Below the pieces are notes generated by a model that made no database searches, had not been told where the DNA came from, and saw only the letters and a list, made by a program, of their open reading frames with translations. A program made the position numbers and the translations under genes. Shown here one piece after another: positions 1-6,068 of a stretch of 7,318 nt of DNA. The stretch's first letter is position 1; each line of letters opens with the position of its first letter. The DNA is from Bacteroidales bacterium (GTDB lineage: Bacteria > Bacteroidota > Bacteroidia > Bacteroidales > NBLH01), in contig JARGGF010000201.1 in NCBI GenBank assembly GCA_029210905.1, positions 1 to 7,318 of the forward strand, given 5' to 3'.

Positions 1-78
1 ATAGGTAATACGTCTTTCACAACTTGAGTGGGGTCTTCTAAGGGAGAATCGATTTCTTGTTCCTCTTCCACACCTGCC
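1..78 (-). other. Break in the permease: unrelated sequence, frame switch
   Basis: Continuing in the permease frame gives an arginine-rich tail with no membrane helix. The frame shifted forward by one base reads through to the window edge as an acidic, protein-like segment beginning AGVEEEQEID and ending VVKDVLP. It does not resemble the missing helices either, so a simple one-base frameshift does not restore the permease. A deletion, an insertion of foreign sequence or an assembly junction would all explain it. I do not recognise the new segment. Confidence 0.45.
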
Positions 79-1440
79 AATAAATGCCAGTTCGTAATCG
101 GCACTGCTGGCCATATCTTTAGGTGTAACTATTTTTAATAATTGTGTTAAAATTAGCAATACCAGGAGACCCGTAAATAATTTACTAATACCCAGAACAT
201 TAAGCAATATAATTAAGGGCGTTCCAACAATGAGAGTTGCCGTCTTAAGCCAGCCCAACCTTCTGATTTCCTTTATTTTAGAAATAAGATAAAAATCCTG
301 AGTAGATTTAGACAGATTATTAAAATCTTTTCCTGCCATCAGTAAAAGTGCATCACCGGCCCTAATGTCGATATTTGCAATTTGCCCTGTAATATTTTCA
401 CCATTTCTGTGCACTGCAAGTACTGTAGCGTCATATTTTCCTCTAAAATTTTCGTACATTAAGCGTTTTCCTATCATGCTCGACTTGTGCGAAATTACAA
501 TCTCAATAATTTCTGACTGAGGTCGTTTAGAAAACATCCCAATCGAAGGAATTATGCGGTGTTTATCGGCATTTACCAATTCAGCAATAGCTTCTTTTTG
601 CCCAACAAATAAAAGGACATCGCCTTCCTCAAAAACGAAATCAAGCCCAATTTGTTGGAAAAGCACCCCTTGCCTGAGTACCTCAATTAACATAAAGCCT
701 TCATTTTTAAGAAATTGAGCCTGAGATCTGGATTGACCAATTGCTTCACTGCCTTTTTTTAACTGAAGCTCAAATACGTAATCTCTGGTTGTAGTCGGAA
801 TTTCCTGAATCGTTCCTTTTCTTTCAGGTATAAGTTTGGGCGCAATAAAAAGCATGTATAATGCGCCGATAAATATCATAGGAACACCAACATAAGCAAA
901 ATCAAAAACCTGTAATGGTTTTAAATCCGGTATGATTTTCTGATCAATAACCAAACCATTAACTATCAGGTTAGTAGAAGTTCCTATCAGTGTGGCACAC
1001 CCTCCCAGAATAGCAGCATAGGACAGGGGCATCATTAATTTTGAAACATGAACCTTATTTTTTGTACTCCAGGAGTGCACATAAGGAATTAAGATAGCAA
1101 CAAGCGGTGTATTGTTTAGAAATGCGGATAATGGAGCAACTATAAACATCAGACGCGCCATAAAATGTTTATAGGATTTTGCATGTTTAAACACCTGGTC
1201 AAAAAAGATGTCGAGGACAGAAGTTCTCCTAAAAACATCCCCTAATAAAAGGAGCATAATAATTACAGCAATTTGCTCATTAGCAAAGCCTTGTAATATT
1301 TCTGTAGGCGAAAGTACTCTAAAAGCCCCCAATATAGCAATTGCAATGACAAAGGTAAAACCAGGTCCCACTACCTCAAAATAGAGGGAAACTAATATAA
1401 ATGCTAATACAACAAGTACAAGGATACCGTCGAATGTCAT
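1..1440 (-). CDS. SLC13/DASS-family anion (probably sulfate) permease with two RCK_C domains, 3'-partial and disrupted
   Basis: Inner-membrane carrier, probably importing sulfate with sodium for the cysD/cysN/cysH products encoded upstream in the same direction. ATG at 1440 is the only sensible start because TGA and TAA lie in frame just before it. Hydrophobic helices lie at about residues 5-20, 28-40, 56-68, 95-120, 143-165 and 184-200. The family hallmarks LNNTPLV (about 108-114) and GTSTNLIVNG (about 153-162) are present. Residues 205-395 form a soluble insert resembling two RCK_C (TrkA_C) domains, and helices resume at about 398-437. The family usually has roughly 600 residues. Here family-like sequence stops after DYELAFI (residue 454, position 79), where another hydrophobic helix is expected. 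The open frame continues to the window edge as arginine-rich, non-membrane sequence. Substrate is inferred from the operon; family assignment is firm. Confidence 0.85.
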   Translation of the reverse strand, partial: MTFDGILVLVVLAFILVSLYFEVVGPGFTFVIAIAILGAFRVLSPTEILQGFANEQIAVIIMLLLLGDVFRRTSVLDIFFDQVFKHAKSYKHFMARLMFIVAPLSAFLNNTPLVAILIPYVHSWSTKNKVHVSKLMMPLSYAAILGGCATLIGTSTNLIVNGLVIDQKIIPDLKPLQVFDFAYVGVPMIFIGALYMLFIAPKLIPERKGTIQEIPTTTRDYVFELQLKKGSEAIGQSRSQAQFLKNEGFMLIEVLRQGVLFQQIGLDFVFEEGDVLLFVGQKEAIAELVNADKHRIIPSIGMFSKRPQSEIIEIVISHKSSMIGKRLMYENFRGKYDATVLAVHRNGENITGQIANIDIRAGDALLLMAGKDFNNLSKSTQDFYLISKIKEIRRLGWLKTATLIVGTPLIILLNVLGISKLFTGLLVLLILTQLLKIVTPKDMASSADYELAFIGRCGRGTRNRFSLRRPHSSCERRITY

Positions 1441-1518
1441 TGCAAAAAGTGATTATCAAATAGCCACCAATTAATATAATTGTTGCTCTTTGAGATTGGT
1501 TTTTTATAGAAAGTTGCT

Positions 1519-2793
1519 TTATATAATCATACCTGCTGCCACTGTTTCGTTTGTGCCTTCATCAATCAATACAACACTTCCCGTATTTCTGTTGTTCCTG
1601 TAAGAATCGTAGAAAAGTGGTGCTGTTGTTTTGATTGATATTCGGGCTATATCATTCATTTGAATACTTTTATCGCTAAAATCTTTCTCCAATTTATCAA
1701 TATTCATTTTATATGTGATATCTGTCACCATACATTTTATATCCTTTGATGTATGTTTTAAGCCGTATTTTCCTCTCAATGCCAGTGGCTTTTCATTAAA
1801 CCAACAAATCATCAAATTTATCTCCTGTGAAATATGAGGGACATTATTTGAGTTAACTATCATATCCCCCCTGCTGATATCAATATCATCTTCAAGAGTG
1901 ATAGTTACAGATTGAGGTTTTGCAGCAGTTTTAAGAGATGCTTCAAAGAAATCAATGGATTTAATTTTGCTATTCAAACCTGAAGGCAGCACTTTTATTT
2001 CTTCACCAACATTGAAAATTCCTCCCTCAATTTTACCAGCATATCCTCTGTAATCATGAAATTCCTTAGATTGAGGCCTTACAACATACTGAACAGGAAA
2101 CCTTGCATCGAAGTGGTTTTGATCACTCCCTATATACACATTTTCAAGCGTATACATTAAAGTTGCTCCATCGTACCAGGGCATTTTATCAGACCTTTTA
2201 ACAACATTATCTCCATTAAGAGCACTGATGGGAATAAAATGAATGTCCTGAACATCAAATTTAGGAGCAAAGTCCATAAATTTTTGTTTAATCGCGTCGT
2301 ATTTTTCTTCGCTATATTCTACCAAATCCATTTTATTGATACAAACTACCACATGGGGAATTTGAAGCAAAGATGCTATGAATGAATGTCTTAATGTCTG
2401 TTCGATCACACCATGCCGGGCATCTACCAGTATAATTGCAAGGTTGGCAGTAGAGGCACCAGTCACCATATTTCTGGTGTACTGGATATGACCTGGAGTA
2501 TCAGCAATAATAAATTTTCTTTTTGGTGTGGCAAAATATCGGTAAGCAACGTCTATTGTTATCCCTTGCTCCCTTTCGGCCCTTAAACCATCAGTAAGCA
2601 GTGCAAGGTTTATGTTTTCTTCTCCTTTTCTTTTACTACTTAATTCTATTGCATCCAATTGATCTTCAAAAATAGCTTTACTATCAAATAATAGTCTTCC
2701 AATCAATGTACTTTTTCCATCGTCAACACTACCTGCAGTGGTAAAGCGTAAAAGCTCCATATCCAGATATCCGCGTTTTTTTTCTTCTGCCAT
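1519..2793 (-). CDS. cysN: Sulfate adenylyltransferase subunit 1, GTPase (CysN)
   Basis: GTPase subunit of cytoplasmic ATP sulfurylase. GTP hydrolysis drives adenylation of sulfate to APS by the CysD partner, encoded immediately upstream. Numbered from ATG 2793 (424 residues), the GTPase motifs are all present: P-loop GSVDDGKS (21-28), switch region GITID (77-81), DTPGH (98-102), NKMD (153-156) and SAL (190-192). EF-Tu-like beta-barrel domains follow. The frame extends upstream to a TTG at 2835, but those 14 extra residues (NNQINTNPKQ-type) are not family-like, so the ATG is preferred. The protein ends after the barrel domains and has no C-terminal APS kinase, unlike bifunctional CysNC proteins of about 630 residues. 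An 89-base gap separates it from cysD, and the permease follows 78 bases downstream. Confidence 0.95.
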   Translation of the reverse strand: MAEEKKRGYLDMELLRFTTAGSVDDGKSTLIGRLLFDSKAIFEDQLDAIELSSKRKGEENINLALLTDGLRAEREQGITIDVAYRYFATPKRKFIIADTPGHIQYTRNMVTGASTANLAIILVDARHGVIEQTLRHSFIASLLQIPHVVVCINKMDLVEYSEEKYDAIKQKFMDFAPKFDVQDIHFIPISALNGDNVVKRSDKMPWYDGATLMYTLENVYIGSDQNHFDARFPVQYVVRPQSKEFHDYRGYAGKIEGGIFNVGEEIKVLPSGLNSKIKSIDFFEASLKTAAKPQSVTITLEDDIDISRGDMIVNSNNVPHISQEINLMICWFNEKPLALRGKYGLKHTSKDIKCMVTDITYKMNIDKLEKDFSDKSIQMNDIARISIKTTAPLFYDSYRNNRNTGSVVLIDEGTNETVAAGMII

Positions 2794-2829
2794 TTTGTTT
2801 TGTTTTGGGTTAGTATTTATTTGATTATT

Positions 2830-2843
2830 AATCAATTAAATAC
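2830..2843 (-). repeat. 14-base direct repeat, copy upstream of cysN
   Basis: Minus-strand GTATTTAATTGATT occurs 36 bases before the cysN ATG. An identical copy sits directly before cysH. Both are in short operon gaps and have the same orientation relative to the gene. The sequence is very AT-rich, so a coincidence or low-complexity origin is possible. Confidence 0.4.
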
Positions 2844-2882
2844 TGTATTTTTTTTGTACGAATTGAAAATAAATTTCTGAGA

Positions 2883-3788
2883 TTAAAAATATCCTTCTTT
2901 TTTCCTGTCTTCCATTGCAGCTTCTGATCGTTTATCATCAGCTCTCCCTCCTCGTTCGGTGGTTCTGGTTGCAGCAATTTCTTCGATAATATCTTCTAAA
3001 GAGTTTGCTTTAGAAAGAGTTACACCAGTACAAGTGATATCACCAATAGTCCGGCACCTGACATCCATTTCTATAAGTTTTTCAGTTTCTTTAAGTTGCA
3101 TAAAAGGAGCTGCAGCCAGCCAGTTGCCATCTCTTTGAAAAACTTTTCTTTTATGGGTAAAATATAAACTTGGTATCGGAATATTGTCCATTAAAATATA
3201 TTGCCAAACATCCATTTCTGTCCAGTTACTAATTGGGAATACCCTAAAATGTTCACCCATATTTTTTCTTCCATTGTATAAAGACCACAGTTCCGGTCTT
3301 TGATTTTTTGGATCCCATTGTCCAAATTCATCCCTGTGAGAAAAGAATCGTTCCTTAGCTCTTGCTTTTTCTTCGTCTCTTCTGCCACCTCCCATAGCAG
3401 CATCAAGTTTTAAATCTTCAATCGCATCTAATAGTGTTATTGTTTGCAATACATTTCTGCTCGCGTTAACCCCCTTTTCTTCTACTGCTTTACCCTGATC
3501 AATAGAATCCTGCACATACTTAATAATCAGTTCTGTACCTGTTTCTTTTGCCAAATTATCTCTAAAATCAAGAGTTTCCTGAAAGTTATGGCCTGTATCG
3601 ATATGTAATAAGGGAAAAGGAACTTTAGCCGGATAAAAAGCTTTCCTGGCAAGATGAAACATAACTATAGAATCTTTTCCTCCTGAAAACAATAAGGCGG
3701 GTCTTTCAAACTGGGCAGCTACTTCCCTGATAACATGAATTGATTCCGATTCAAGTTCCCTCAGGTGGTTCATTATTACTTTTTCCAT
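2883..3788 (-). CDS. cysD: Sulfate adenylyltransferase subunit 2 (CysD)
   Basis: Catalytic subunit of ATP sulfurylase, making APS and pyrophosphate from ATP and sulfate in complex with CysN. From ATG 3788 the product has 301 residues, nearly the length of E. coli CysD. It shows the PP-loop SGGKDS (35-40), HIDTG (62-66), the GGGRRDEEKARAKER block (133-147), NWTEMDVW (188-195) and the typical C-terminal KKEGYF. The open frame reaches back to a TTG at 3833, but conserved sequence begins at NHLRELESESIH, close to the ATG, and a good -7 promoter box overlaps the TTG codon. A second ATG at 3773 is possible. The gene lies between cysH (68-base gap) and cysN, the usual sulfate-activation pairing. Confidence 0.96.
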   Translation of the reverse strand: MEKVIMNHLRELESESIHVIREVAAQFERPALLFSGGKDSIVMFHLARKAFYPAKVPFPLLHIDTGHNFQETLDFRDNLAKETGTELIIKYVQDSIDQGKAVEEKGVNASRNVLQTITLLDAIEDLKLDAAMGGGRRDEEKARAKERFFSHRDEFGQWDPKNQRPELWSLYNGRKNMGEHFRVFPISNWTEMDVWQYILMDNIPIPSLYFTHKRKVFQRDGNWLAAAPFMQLKETEKLIEMDVRCRTIGDITCTGVTLSKANSLEDIIEEIAATRTTERGGRADDKRSEAAMEDRKKEGYF

Positions 3789-3830
3789 ATGCAATTGCTT
3801 TATTACTTTGACATTAGCCAAAGATTTGTG

Positions 3831-3838
3831 CAAAATTA
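3831..3838 (-). promoter_or_regulatory. Possible internal promoter -7 box before cysD
   Basis: The minus strand reads TAATTTTG then CACAAAT, a perfect TAnnTTTG match 42 bases before the cysD ATG and just after the cysH stop. The region expected to hold a -33 box is only T-rich. If active, it would let cysD, cysN and the permease be expressed without the VOC and cysH genes. Confidence 0.4.
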
Positions 3839-3856
3839 TTCACTTTGTATTGAAAA

Positions 3857-4603
3857 TTAAATTTTTTTTACGAATTGAGATAAATTCGTTTTATCTTTCT
3901 CCTCATTATCGCTGTGCTCATGTAAGCCACATTCTTTTTTAGTATTGTCTTCCCACCACCAACGGCCCCTGCGGATATCCTCACCGGCTTTAATAGCCCT
4001 GGTGCAGGGTGCACATCCAATACTAACAAATCCTTTATCGTGCAATGGATTATAAGGAACGGAGTTCATACGAAGGTAATCAACAACCTGCTCAAGGTTC
4101 CAGTCTTTAAGCGGATTAAATTTATACAGCTGATAATGATCGTCCCAACTAATCAAAGGTAAATCATTTCGCGCAGCAGATTGCTCTGCTCGCAGACCTG
4201 TTATCCAGCACTTCATACCACTAAGGGCTTTGTTTAAAGGAATAACTTTTCGAATGTTGCAACATTCTTTTCTATTCTCAACAGATTCGTAAAAACTGTA
4301 TGGTCCTTTCTCGCTAACTAACTTTTCAACATGCTCATATTCAGGAAAATAAACTTGAATCTTCTGATTGTATTTTTCATTAGTTTTTTGCAAAACTTTA
4401 TAAGTTTCTTCAAACAACCTTCCGGTATCTAACGAAAATACTTTAATAGCGATGTTATTTTTAAAAATAAAGTCTGTTATAACTTGATCTTCCTGTCCTA
4501 AACTGGTTGAAAAAACTATCTTTCCTCTAAATTCATTTTCCAGAATGTTCAATTGTTCCGGAATACTTTTGTTTTCCAACTTTTTTAGAAGTTCATTTTC
4601 CAT
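3857..4603 (-). CDS. cysH: Iron-sulfur APS reductase (CysH family)
   Basis: Thioredoxin- or glutaredoxin-dependent reduction of activated sulfate to sulfite in the cytoplasm. From ATG 4603 (248 residues) the sequence shows the PP-loop-like STSLGQED (32-39), LDTGR (58-62), the adjacent cysteine pair in KECCN (114-115), TGLRAEQSAAR (135-145), CAPC (197-200) and the catalytic ECGLH (Cys225). The CC...CxxC set ligates a [4Fe-4S] cluster and marks the APS-reducing branch. PAPS reductases of the E. coli type lack these four cysteines. Some CC/CxxC enzymes (Bacillus subtilis CysH) also accept PAPS, so dual use cannot be excluded. The TTG at 4609, two codons upstream in frame, is a less likely start. 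The missing cysC nearby agrees with APS as substrate. A short charged tail follows the catalytic cysteine. Confidence 0.94.
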   Translation of the reverse strand: MENELLKKLENKSIPEQLNILENEFRGKIVFSTSLGQEDQVITDFIFKNNIAIKVFSLDTGRLFEETYKVLQKTNEKYNQKIQVYFPEYEHVEKLVSEKGPYSFYESVENRKECCNIRKVIPLNKALSGMKCWITGLRAEQSAARNDLPLISWDDHYQLYKFNPLKDWNLEQVVDYLRMNSVPYNPLHDKGFVSIGCAPCTRAIKAGEDIRRGRWWWEDNTKKECGLHEHSDNEEKDKTNLSQFVKKI

Positions 4604-4607
4604 ATTC

Positions 4608-4621
4608 AATCAATTAAATAC
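4608..4621 (-). repeat. 14-base direct repeat, copy upstream of cysH
   Basis: Second perfect copy of minus-strand GTATTTAATTGATT, ending four bases before the cysH ATG at 4603. No equivalent copy is seen before cysD or the permease gene. It could be a translation-initiation or processing element, but nothing in the sequence proves a function. Confidence 0.4.
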
Positions 4622-4645
4622 ACAGAATATACAATATATAATTAT

Positions 4646-5719
4646 TTATTTTACCCGCTTTAACCCTAACATTTTCACCATCCAGTCGGGCAGTGCTTTT
4701 GTCCGGTTACGTTTCTTAAGGTCTAGGTTCCATCCTAATTTTTTAATTAATGGAATCCTATGGGCTTCTACAAGTTCGATGAGCGTTCCATCAGGATCTT
4801 CAATGTATGCAAAATCACCAGCTGCCTCCCCCATATCAAAAGATTTTCCATTGAGTCCGTTCTTTCTGCTATCTACTGTAAATGGGCATCCGGCTGCCTC
4901 GCAATCCTGACGAAATAATTCCATTCCTGCAATATCAAAACACAAATGGATAAAACCAAGATCACCCCAAAGTCTATTTTCAAAAATCTTTTTAGGTTCA
5001 CGATCCAACACCTGTATAAGTTCAATTTTACTACTGCCGAATAGCTTACTAAAGGCACCTTCCCGAGGTTTTGAATGTGTCAGCAATACCCTTCTGAAGG
5101 TATGATTTCCACCTTTTAAACCTGAAAATTCATCAAACTTATCCTGTGCATCATAAATTATTTTATCATAGCCAAAAATGTTTTTATAAAACTGAATTGA
5201 TTTTGCTATATCACTAACGCCAATTATTACTCCGTCAGCTCCCCCAGTATTAGATTGATTGCTCACAAACCAGTTTTCGTTTTCAACCATTTGGAAAACA
5301 TTCCCATAGGGATCTTTTACGAAAAAATGCTTTCGTCCATTAGGATCTTCATATATTCTCTTTGAAACCGGTACATTTTTAGTATTAAATGAATGATATG
5401 CTTCAGAGATATTTTCTGTTTTAATTTTAACGGCAAAAATACCTAGGTCTCCCAAATTAATATCAAAACCAGGGCCAACTGGAGTTCTACTCTTATATTG
5501 CCATATTTCAAATCCGCCCCCACCTTTCATATTCAGTGCCAAAATTGCGTGTCTGTCCTGTGGTTTACCACCTGTATACGGAAGCATCAACTCTGCAGTT
5601 CCCTCATCGTCAAAAGCAGCAATATCCATACTAAAATGTTCACGGTACCATTTCCATGCTTCCTGAACATCAGGTATTCCTATTCCTACTTGCTGAATCC
5701 CGCTTATTACTTTTTGCAT
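4646..5719 (-). CDS. Two-domain VOC (glyoxalase/dioxygenase fold) protein of unknown function
   Basis: A 357-residue soluble protein made of two tandem vicinal-oxygen-chelate domains, at about 5-148 and 160-320, followed by a basic tail (about 325-357, many Lys/Arg) not typical of the fold. Both domains begin with the usual G[IV]xD...FY-type strand-helix (QVGIGIPDV; GVIIGVSDI) and end with DPxG (DPYGNVFQMVE; DPDGTLIELVE). Putative metal-ligand positions are uneven. Domain 1 keeps Gln10 and Glu71 but has no His at the second-half site and Gln143 where Glu is usual. Domain 2 has Gly163 at the first site but Glu233, His258 and Glu315 at the others. If either domain binds metal, domain 2 is the better candidate. 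The start is an ATG with a promoter-like box just upstream. As the first gene of the sulfur operon, 42 bases from cysH, it may act on a sulfur metabolite, but no substrate can be read from the sequence. Confidence 0.85.
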   Translation of the reverse strand: MQKVISGIQQVGIGIPDVQEAWKWYREHFSMDIAAFDDEGTAELMLPYTGGKPQDRHAILALNMKGGGGFEIWQYKSRTPVGPGFDINLGDLGIFAVKIKTENISEAYHSFNTKNVPVSKRIYEDPNGRKHFFVKDPYGNVFQMVENENWFVSNQSNTGGADGVIIGVSDIAKSIQFYKNIFGYDKIIYDAQDKFDEFSGLKGGNHTFRRVLLTHSKPREGAFSKLFGSSKIELIQVLDREPKKIFENRLWGDLGFIHLCFDIAGMELFRQDCEAAGCPFTVDSRKNGLNGKSFDMGEAAGDFAYIEDPDGTLIELVEAHRIPLIKKLGWNLDLKKRNRTKALPDWMVKMLGLKRVK

Positions 5720-5744
5720 TCTTTTACCAAATTAAAAATTTGTG

Positions 5745-5776
5745 CGAAAGTACGAAGTTTAATGCTTTATAAAAAC
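5745..5776 (-). promoter_or_regulatory. Probable promoter of the VOC-cysH-cysD-cysN-permease operon
   Basis: On the minus strand TACTTTCG (5752 to 5745) followed by CACAAAT resembles the TAnnTTTG -7 box with one mismatch. The -33 region (around 5776 to 5771) is T-rich but lacks the usual G. It lies about 26 bases before the VOC start codon, a suitable distance for the operon's leading promoter. An inverted repeat covers its upstream half. Confidence 0.5.
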
Positions 5777-5799
5777 TATTTTATAAAAAATAAAGCATT
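5761..5799. repeat. Inverted repeat next to the operon promoter (candidate operator)
   Basis: Perfect 10-base arms AATGCTTTAT (5761-5770) and ATAAAGCATT (5790-5799) are separated by 19 bases. The spacer contains a smaller palindrome TTTTATAAAA (5779-5788), and TTTATAAAA occurs twice (5766-5774, 5780-5788). The repeat begins 9 bases upstream of the minus-strand -7 box and overlaps its expected -33 region, as a repressor or activator site would. A weak hairpin in a transcript is the alternative, but with 3 G-C pairs or fewer and no T-run it is a poor terminator. Confidence 0.5.
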
Positions 5800-5920
5800 T
5801 TTAAACATTCAGGCAGGACGATATTCAGGCTGTATTTGCTTGATAACATATTGTATATCTGTATTTTAAGTTTCATAAATTTCTCTTTCGTAAATAACTG
5901 TGCTTTTGTTTTAATTTAAT

Positions 5921-5952
5921 TTCGGCATAATCTAAGATTTCTATTACTTTTG
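5921..5952 (+). promoter_or_regulatory. Bacteroidota-type promoter of the alpha-oxoamine synthase gene
   Basis: TACTTTTG at 5945-5952, followed by C, matches the Bacteroidota -7 consensus TAnnTTTG(C). TTCG at 5921-5924, 20 bases upstream, is an imperfect -33 element. Transcription would start near 5959, giving a leader of about 110 bases. That leader is AT-rich, has no Shine-Dalgarno motif and shows no riboswitch structure I recognise. Confidence 0.65.
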
Positions 5953-6068
5953 CATCAAATTAATGACAAAAAACTAAGCAAAACTATTTTTTTATCCTTC
6001 TTTAAAATTGATAAAAATAGCATGCAAAGTTAAAATGAAAGTAAATCACATATCAAAAACACAAATAC

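Larger units (their letters stand above)
5720..6068. other. Divergent intergenic region between the sulfur operon and the oxoamine synthase gene
   Basis: No credible gene is present in these 349 bases. They hold the two outward promoters, the 10-base inverted repeat, a direct repeat ATTCAGGC (5807-5814 and 5823-5830, 16 bases apart) and the long leader of the plus-strand gene. Three very short ATG-started frames in that leader (at 5963, 6022 and 6035) are unlikely to be genes. The last overlaps the start of the synthase in another frame and stops at 6091. Confidence 0.7.

Noticed and set aside
1468..1482. CAATTA-ATA-TAATTG hairpin between cysN and the permease as a terminator
   Set aside because: Six base pairs, almost all A-T, with no T-run directly after it on the minus strand; too weak to terminate.
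3191..3406. Minus-strand open frame of 71 codons
   Set aside because: Entirely inside cysD in another frame; cysD is certain.
4545..4910. Plus-strand open frame of 121 codons
   Set aside because: It lies antisense to the VOC gene end and cysH start, with serine/phenylalanine-rich shadow composition and no recognisable domain.
4873..5058. Minus-strand open frame of 61 codons
   Set aside because: Inside the VOC gene in another frame.
4646..5719. VOC protein as 4-hydroxyphenylpyruvate dioxygenase (similar length, two VOC domains)
   Set aside because: The conserved HPPD iron-site and C-terminal motifs (such as GNFxxLFExIE) are absent, and the C-terminus is a lysine/arginine-rich tail.
5498..5869. 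Plus-strand open frame of 123 codons
   Set aside because: Its first two thirds are antisense to the well-supported VOC gene and the rest runs across promoter sequence; no family resemblance.
5953..6068. SAM or other sulfur riboswitch in the synthase leader
   Set aside because: The leader is mostly A/T with no set of G-C helices or conserved riboswitch cores that I recognise.
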